48,924 nucleotides of DNA from Nemertoderma westbladi (lineage: Eukaryota > Xenacoelomorpha > Nemertodermatida > Nemertodermatidae), in the NCBI GenBank assembly GCA_032718475.1, contig JAUCBJ010001528.1, positions 1 to 48,924 on the forward strand, given 5' to 3'. The notes beneath the pieces were generated by a model. The model searched no databases. It saw nothing but the letters and a program-made list of their open reading frames with translations, and had not been told where the DNA came from. Of the stretch, positions 42,765-48,924 are shown piece after piece; the first letter of the stretch is position 1, and each line of letters starts with the position of its first letter. The position numbers and the translations under genes were made by a program.

Positions 42765-43685
42765 AGGCACTAGGTTGGAATTCATGCATGAGCGCGCAGG
42801 TACGCTTTGTTGTTTTGAAATCACCGCGCACCTGAAATTGGCTCGTCGCGCACCTCATCATATGTCATAATCCAAACAAAATCGCGCAGCTCATGTCATG
42901 CATATCTCAAAAAATCGCAAAAAATCGCAAATTTACATTCCTATTTTACAAGTTTGAGCGTTTTAAGCTTATCTTTACGTCTGTCTGTCTGTACGTTGAA
43001 TCTAGGCTTACATAATACTGTAATACAGTAATAAATGTAATTTTTGCAACATCAAAATTGTTAATATTAAAAAATATTTTTTTAATCCACTACTATGGTG
43101 GCCCATCGGGCTCACTGCTTTTATAACAGAAAATATTATTTTAGATTACAAACAAAACATGTACCGGTAATTTCAAAAAAACGAATATTGAAATAGGTAC
43201 CTACCCTACCAGTCTGCCAATAATACTTTGTATAGGCCTACCTAACAATTAGGCTTAAACATACAGTTGGCTTATAATTAAGTCATACTTATAATACATT
43301 GTTACTTTCTGACTTTACCTGTTTACTAACGTAACATCGGCATAGCATAGACCTAATAACAATACAACAATAGAGTACTGTAGTTAAAATAAATAGACAA
43401 ATTCAGCTCCGGTTGCCGGTATTACAGTATTATGGTGAAGTGATTTGACTGTTTGAAGAATTGGAAATTTTTTTGTGTATTTTCGTGATTTCAATTTTTT
43501 TTGTGGTGCGCATCAGAGGCAGAGCTGCGCGCTGAGGCGCAACGCGCACCTGTCTCACACCAGTCACACCCGAACGCGCACCTGTCTCACCCAAACGCGC
43601 AACGCGCATCTGGTTTGCGGTCATTCGCGCAGGTAGGTACGCGTCCGAGTTTTGCAGCATGAATTCCAACCTGGCCAGGCAGGGG
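42765..43685. mobile_element. ~920-bp element with inverted CpG-rich ends
   Basis: Left ctgccaggcactaggttggaattcatgc and right end gcatgaattccaacctggccaggcag are inverted matches. Just inside both ends lie gcgcgcaggtac / gcgcaggtaggtacgcg words and several copies of cgcgcacctg. The core is AT-rich and non-coding. It could be a non-autonomous transposon bringing a CpG-rich patch close to the dispanin gene. Confidence 0.55.
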
Positions 43686-44126
43686 TAGGCCTACTGGCCT
43701 ACTTACTGACTTGTGCTGTAGTCGTGTAGTGCAAGTCTGAGCCGCGCTATCAATTTTCTGAGCCTGCCTGCCTGCAGGCCTGTCAGCCTGTGCGGTGCCG
43801 CGCTCTCAATTTTCTGCGCCTGCTCCAAATTCTGGAAAAAATTGTGCGCCGAACACGTTCGGCATACATACCCTACTTAGCAGAATGGGATATAGGGGCC
43901 TGAAGCCGTACCGGTAAATTAAACTCTTAGAATTCATGGAATTTGAAATACTGAAATAGGCCTACCTGTAAACTACATTACAGAAATAGGCCTAACTACT
44001 GACCTACTTGTTCTGCTGTAAACGTGTTAACCTGCATACGGCAGTACGGTGCCGAAACGGTATACAGTATACGGTACTGGGTACTGCTTCTGCTGTACTG
44101 CAGTTCCGGTACGTGAAAAGTAAAAT
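43686..44126 (+). promoter_or_regulatory. Upstream region of the dispanin gene
   Basis: A 440-bp segment with CG-containing words (gccgcgctatcaattttctg repeated as gccgcgctctcaattttctg, about 43742 and 43797). It probably holds the promoter and 5' UTR of the gene starting at 44127. No named site can be supported. Confidence 0.35.
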
Positions 44127-44306
44127 ATGGAGAAGCAAGGTTATGGATATGATGCGCAAGGGGGTGGTGGTGGTGGCCCTGTAGCTCCGCCACCATATTC
44201 TCAAAATATCCCCCCATCCAGTTCATCTCAATATCCTCAACAGCCACAATATTACCCAAATGCCCCACCAACCATCCAACCACCAGGACAACAACCATCC
44301 GGTTAT
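44127..44306 (+). CDS. CD225/dispanin-family membrane protein, exon 1
   Basis: From ATG (aaaatATGG) to TAT|gtaagt donor, 60 codons, phase 0. It encodes a cytosolic Gly/Pro/Tyr/Gln-rich head (MEKQGYGYDAQGGGGGGPV, APPPYSQ, PPTIQPP) with a PPPY motif that could bind WW-domain proteins. Gene-level: exon 1, exon 2 (46611-46832) and one of two alternative last exons (47409-47567 or 48561-48707) give proteins of about 186 or 182 residues. The CD225 fold (two membrane segments joined by a conserved loop) is found in IFITM, SYNDIG and PRRT proteins, which affect membrane fusion or trafficking. The role here is unknown. Confidence 0.78.
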
Positions 44307-45079
44307 GTAAGTGCCTAAACCTGTAAACGGCTAAATCTGTATACCGATAGGCCTACCGGTATGCGAAATTGCGTAGTCAGTGTTGTGCCAGTGCAGCTGT
44401 GTGCTAAGTGCAGAAGTGCTACTACATACTACTACAGTACCGGTACTAGGACTGTAGGATCAGCATGCTGCTTTGCAGCTGCGGGACGTTCCTGTTTGGG
44501 GTCCTCCATTTTGAATTTTTTTTACTGTCATTTTACCAGTTCCCATGGCAAACCACTAATAAAATTTTTGTATTTTTGGTCAATTCTGCAATTTACCGCT
44601 TTCTAGAGGCTAGAGCAGTAAACGAAACCACTTAGAAATTAGGTCAATTTACCGGTTTCCTACAACAAAATACTTAGAACATTAACATATAATTTTGATT
44701 CAAAGTAAGCTGCTCCCAACTGCCCAAACCCCCACGTACAGGTTTTAGTTAGAGCGCTACCTCCCTCAAACCACTTTTAAAACACATCATTCCCATTTAA
44801 AAGTATTGTTCTTCCAAAATCAATTCCTCTATCAGTCTATGCCCTTGATTAAGAAATCTACCGGTAATTATTTTAAAGTTTGTTTCTTAACATAATATTA
44901 AGTAGTACCGGTACCTGTAGTCTGGTAGTAACTAGTAAAACAGTAATAACGATAGAAAACAATACAAGATCCAAGATGTGACCTGATTCGCATACATACA
45001 GACACAGACTGACAGATTGCACAGTAATATTCTATATAATTACCTAATTAACTAAAACTGCTGCTAATTAACTATTAAG
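44307..45079. other. Dispanin intron 1, proximal part
   Basis: AT-rich intronic DNA rich in the palindromic words taccggta and taggccta, which also occur throughout 43-48 kb. An 81-codon frame at 44361-44606 has no recognisable domain. Confidence 0.4.
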
Positions 45080-45960
45080 AAATGCCAAATAATGGTCCTC
45101 TGGCTGGTCCTCACGGCGAAAGCAATGTCCTGCAAAGCGGAGGCGACTTCGTTCTAGTGTCAAGCTTGGCGCAACCAATCAGCCAATGAGACACCTCCAG
45201 CTCCAATGTTATATAGTGTCTGGTTGGAGATGAGTGCATTGTACTTGACACAATGAACCCGGCGTAGCATTCTTGTGAATGTACCATCCCGAGATTTGGT
45301 GTCCTCACCCTCAGCAGTTAGAGCCCAGTATTGACTCACATAGAGAAGAGGAGTACCGGAACTACTGCTGCTCGAAATAATTAGTTTATTAGACCTTAAG
45401 TTTCCGATTATGTGTCTTCCAAATCCTGGAAACCCTATTCAAGGCTGCCCATGCCTTTACCTTACGTATTCGATGGTCCTCATCTGACTTCCGGATCCAT
45501 GATCCCAGGTAACAGACGTCGTCCACATGCTCAAGCATACCATCCTTTGAGCTTATGCTCATCCGGTCAGAGACAAGTTGACTGTCAACATTTTGGTATT
45601 TTTGGAGTTAAGAAAAAGAAAAAGACCAACACTGCAGTAGAAGCAGCTTGTTCTAATGAGCTGAGGAGCCGTTGGGCTCCCTCTAATGATTCTGAGAGTA
45701 CTCCTAAGTCATCAGCAAAGTCTAGATCAGTTAGGTACTTGGCAGGATTTCCTCGACTTCTGGAGCCAGTAGGTGGAGTTATCATCACCCCATCATCATT
45801 ATGATCATCTAAGGACATGCGTAGAACATAGTCAACCACAATTATGAACATGAATGGCGCAAGTGTGTCTCCCTGGAGGACGCCCCATAACACTTCAAAT
45901 GTCTCTGTGTCACCATCAACAGTAGACACAAATTTTGTCGAACCATCGTATACTGATCTG
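45080..45960 (-). pseudogene. LINE (family B) RT fragment in dispanin intron 1
   Basis: The minus strand encodes from 45929: GVLQGDTLAPFMFIIVVDYV (RT motif B and following), then YLTDLDFADDLGVLSESLEG with the intact catalytic FADD box (45719-45708). Frameshifts follow, and then the C-terminus RMLRRVHCVKYNALISNQTL...LQDIAFAVRTSQ. The palm is readable but the ORF is broken and 5'-truncated, so it is non-functional. It is opposite to the host gene's direction. Confidence 0.82.
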
Positions 45961-46205
45961 ATTGCTGCAATACTTTCATCAGGAAGCCCATATAATGAAA
46001 GTATGCTGAATATACGTGTGTGCGCCTAGCGCCTGTATGCTGTTGTGTATTTATTGTTAGGGCTGCAGCTGTACAGTCTGACAGTGTTAAATGGGTCTCT
46101 AGTACAATTTTAGAATCGTTCAGAAAGTCAATAGTACCGGTAGTACTTACTTCTGACTAGTAAATATGTGAGATGTTTTCTAATTCTATGTCATATATAT
46201 TCTAT

Positions 46206-46531
46206 ACCAAACGTGGTTCAAGGTCTACACCCACCGACAATTAACAAAAAGAAAGTGCATCGCAGCGAGCTTTCTGCCTCTCCCAGACACTAGAGACCTT
46301 CCTCATGCTTTATTAAGTACATTATAAGTACAGTAAGAATAAAATACTGAAATACCACAATACACATTGTCAGATTGTGGGGTACTTATAACTTTAATAA
46401 AGTATGAGGAAAGCCTCTAGTGTCAAGGAGAGGCAGAAAGCTCAGAATGGCTGCGATTAGTGCGATACCCTTTCTTTTTGTTACTTGTCGGTGGGTGAAG
46501 GTAGACCTTCAGACCTTGAACCACGTTTGTT
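46206..46531. mobile_element. ~325-bp palindromic MITE in dispanin intron 1
   Basis: Arms of about 125-140 bp (46206-46330 and 46390-46531) are reverse complements: accaaacgtggttcaaggtc at left, gaccttgaaccacgtttg at right, with matching aggcagaaagct and ttgtcggtgggtg inside. The centre of about 60 bp is AT-rich. No ORF. It lies about 80 bp before exon 2. Confidence 0.82.
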
Positions 46532-46610
46532 GTATTAAATTAATCATCCCCACCTTACCTGCTATAACTGTATAATATTCTTTAAATACATTAATAATTT
46601 AATCTTGCAG

Positions 46611-46832
46611 GCACCAGTTCCTCAACCTGGTTTCCAGGCACCGGTACATCAACCTGGTTTCCAGGCATACCCACCCAACTACGGTCCTGGTATTCAACCT
46701 ACACCGGCCTACGGCGTACAGCCAGTAATGGTTCTTACAGAAGCTCCAAATGACTACATGGCGCTCGCAGTGTTTGCCTGTCTCTGTTGCTTCTGGCCTG
46801 TTGGAATTTGTGCCATAATAAAGTCATGCGAG
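46611..46832 (+). CDS. CD225/dispanin exon 2 (Pro-rich region and first membrane segment)
   Basis: Acceptor aatcttgcag, donor GAG|gttggt, 74 codons, phase 0. It begins with a tandem repeat APVPQPGFQ / APVHQPGFQ / AYPPN, then PAYGVQPVMVLTEAPNDYMA and the first CD225 helix LAVFACLCCFWPVGICAIIK. The double Cys in this helix is where IFITM-type proteins are palmitoylated. The following SCE joins to TRDAV of either last exon. Confidence 0.85.
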
Positions 46833-47408
46833 GTTGGTATGGTAGTAGTAGGTCGTACGTTAGGTATGGGGCTCCTTACTCTATAAGTAGCATATTTGCC
46901 CACCACAAGTGGTCAATTATTGTTGGGTAATTTTGGTGGCCGTGGGTTCCAGGAGCAGGAATGGAATACTTTGACCACGAGTTTTTTATCACACAAATTT
47001 GAGTTATTTTGTGTTGCAAACTGGCCGCCTATATCCTAATTAAAACTGTCATATCATGTTACCCTGACTCTAAGCCTGTAAGGCATTTGTGCCAATGGCA
47101 ATACGCCGGAAATTCCATCAAATTCCTCAGATTTGCGCGTCGCCCATTACTATCACTTTGATTTAGGGGTTACATGGCTGATCTCATTTTGCTTTTATCC
47201 AATATATATACAAACCAAAATATGAAATAAGCAAACGCCAGACTGGTACCGGTACTGAAACACGTCATTAGCCTACCGACACCAGATTTTAAAATTCAAT
47301 CGCCCGTGGTAAAGTCGACGACGCATTCGACCGATATGGTATTTGTCTCCCACCAGTATGCTCCCAGATTAATTATATCAAACTGCAGTGTGTGTGTTTG
47401 TTTTGCAG
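46833..47408. other. Dispanin intron 2
   Basis: A 576-bp intron (gttggt ... tgttttgcag). No other feature. Reading on past the exon 2 donor gives a short in-frame stop (…GLLTL*), so intron retention would truncate the protein after one membrane helix. Confidence 0.6.
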
Positions 47409-47567
47409 ACTCGTGATGCTGTCACGGCTAGCAACTTCCCAGTAGCTAGTGCCGCATCCCGTGACACCAAGAAGTATTCTCTCATCAGTATTGGTATCGG
47501 AATTGTGTCAATTACCTTGGCCGTCATTATCAATTTATGCGTTTTTTTTATATTATTACCTCACTGA
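47409..47567 (+). CDS. CD225/dispanin alternative last exon A
   Basis: Acceptor tgttttgcag, 52 codons and TGA. It encodes TRDAVTASNFPVASAASRDT followed by KKYSLISIGIGIVSITLAV, the conserved CD225 loop (A-x-x-A-S-x-x-x-K) and second membrane helix. The tail IINLCVFFILLPH is longer and more hydrophobic than in exon B. A possible AATAAA at 47864-47869 would end transcripts before exon B. Confidence 0.82.
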   Translation, partial: TRDAVTASNFPVASAASRDTKKYSLISIGIGIVSITLAVIINLCVFFILLPH

Positions 47568-48560
47568 TTCCCGAATTAAGGTTGGATTTAGTGGCTCTAT
47601 GGGTACCACCAACCTCGTATGGGTACCGGTACCACCAACCTCGTACTACCTGAATAGTATTTTGTTAGCTTTAGAATTATCTTTTTTACACATAAAACAT
47701 TATTTTGTTTGCTAAACTTGTATTTCCTTTAGATTGTTATATTTATTTCTTTGGGAGATTTGCTACTTCTAGGTCTACTACACCTGTATAAATACTTTCA
47801 TGACAAATGAATATTGAATCGCATTTTGCTTTATAAAGTTTATTTAAGGAGCGCCATCTAAACAATAAACTCAATAATCCTTAATTCGGTAATCCTCACT
47901 CACATCACTCTTACCCCTTATCGTTTTATTCAACTACTAATAAAGTTTGTTAGCTAAACTAATGATAAAGCATAGTTTATAATACTAAAGTAAATAACGC
48001 ATCAGCGGCCGTGGTTTTTCTCCCTTTCTAATTTCGTGTTTATCCTCATTGTATTTCTTATTCATTCATGGTTCAATCACATTTTAATACCTACCAGGTA
48101 TTAAGTATTTGAATCTAACTTACAACTATCATTTTTCATTATTTTTATATCGAAGGTAAATTCTTAATTCAACTTTACAAAGTATATTAATTATTTAAAC
48201 ACTTAATTCTGATATGTTTTGATTTGACGAACTTTATTAACGTACCGGTAATGTTAAAAGAACGTATGAAATACCCAGGAATTTGAATGGACCATTTTTA
48301 TTTTAAAATCGAAATAAATGGGTTGATTACCAATACCAATTTTTGTTAGTTATTTTTACATTCCAAAAACATTTTTCATTGTGTGAGTGTCCAAGAAACA
48401 AACTAGGAGAGGACCACATGACAACGGATATCAATGGGAGTTCCGGATACCGGAAGTTGTTGTCAAAAAGAATCCCGTACCGTTAAAGCATTGAAACCCT
48501 GTTGTACATCACGTGTCTCATGAATCACGTGTTTTACTCTGTATGCGTTTGTTCTTTCAG
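47568..48560. other. Dispanin interval between alternative last exons
   Basis: Holds the probable 3' UTR of isoform A, with a small tandem repeat of gggtaccaccaacctcgta (about 47599-47646), then AT-rich DNA up to the gttctttcag acceptor of exon B. No further exon is seen. Confidence 0.5.
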
Positions 48561-48707
48561 ACACGAGATGCCGTCGCGGCCCGTAACATCCCAGTAGCTA
48601 ACGCAGCGTCTCGTAGCGCAAAGAAATACTCGATGATTAGTATAGGTCTCGGAATCGGTATATCCGTTGCCTCCATCATTCTGGTTATAATTATATCAAT
48701 GTTGTAA
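48561..48707 (+). CDS. CD225/dispanin alternative last exon B
   Basis: Acceptor gttctttcag, 48 codons and TAA. It encodes TRDAVAARNIPVANAASRSA, then KKYSMISIGLGIGISVASII and a short LVIIISML tail. It is clearly a duplicate of exon A at protein level, with the same phase and the same starting residues, so it can replace exon A by choice of acceptor. The loop is well kept (PVA-AASR--KKYS-ISIG), while the helix end differs. Confidence 0.82.
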   Translation, partial: TRDAVAARNIPVANAASRSAKKYSMISIGLGIGISVASIILVIIISML

Positions 48708-48821
48708 ATGTTGCTAATACTACGTCTATTATTGAATACGTAAGATAATGCATGGGCATCATTGAATTGGCATTCCAGGATTTGGACACATCGAATTCAT
48801 CGGAAACTTAAGGTCCGATTA

Positions 48822-48924
48822 TTTAGAGCAGCAGTAGTTCCAGTACTCCTCTATGGGAGTCCATGCTGGGCTCTAACTGCTGAGGACACCAAATCTCTGG
48901 ATGGCACATTCACAAGAATGCTAC
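48822..48924 (+). pseudogene. LINE (family B) fragment cut by the window end
   Basis: The plus strand encodes LFRAAVVPVLLYGSPCWALT, then AEDTKSLDGTFTRML, matching the minus-strand copy at about 45390-45250. It continues beyond the window. In this short stretch the frame is open. Confidence 0.7.

Overview
This is a nuclear genomic window from an animal. It is AT-rich overall, has spliced genes with short exons, and is packed with transposon remnants and tandem repeats. The gene families present (a HES/Hairy repressor, an MGAT4-type Golgi glycosyltransferase, a CD225/dispanin membrane protein and what looks like a class I cytokine receptor) point to a bilaterian. The cytokine receptor and the modest intron sizes make an invertebrate deuterostome, perhaps a tunicate, my best guess. 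No sequence here proves the taxon.

Layout. 0-6.3 kb: a tRNA-derived SINE, an intronless secreted or GPI-anchored-looking protein on the minus strand (783-1451), a LINE 3' fragment, then four minus-strand exons (6252 down to 3989) of a putative class I cytokine receptor. 6.9-19 kb: a repeat desert holding three large minisatellites (15-bp, 21-bp and 35-bp units), two LINE fragments, SINEs in inverted orientation and a MITE. 19.6-22.3 kb: a ~950-bp foldback element beside a single-exon MGAT4-like gene on the minus strand. 22.3-27 kb: mostly repeats, with one possible 49-residue membrane micropeptide. 27.1-37.4 kb: a complete five-exon HES gene on the plus strand (535 residues, bHLH, Orange, C-terminal WRPW). 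37.7-43.9 kb: LINE remnants, a hexamer repeat, hairpins and a CpG-dense block. 44.1-48.7 kb: a CD225/dispanin gene with two duplicated alternative terminal exons. The window ends inside another LINE copy.

Most striking feature. The intron before HES exon 4 has become a ~4.2-kb array of about 86 copies of a 49-bp unit. Each unit contains the 3' splice site and the first 32 coding bases of exon 4. The locus therefore offers dozens of near-identical splice acceptors, but only the last one joins in frame to the Orange domain.

Four of the five large minisatellites lie next to the end of a transposable element. That suggests element tails seeded them.

For spliced genes each exon is a separate entry. 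The gene-level description is in the first or most informative exon.
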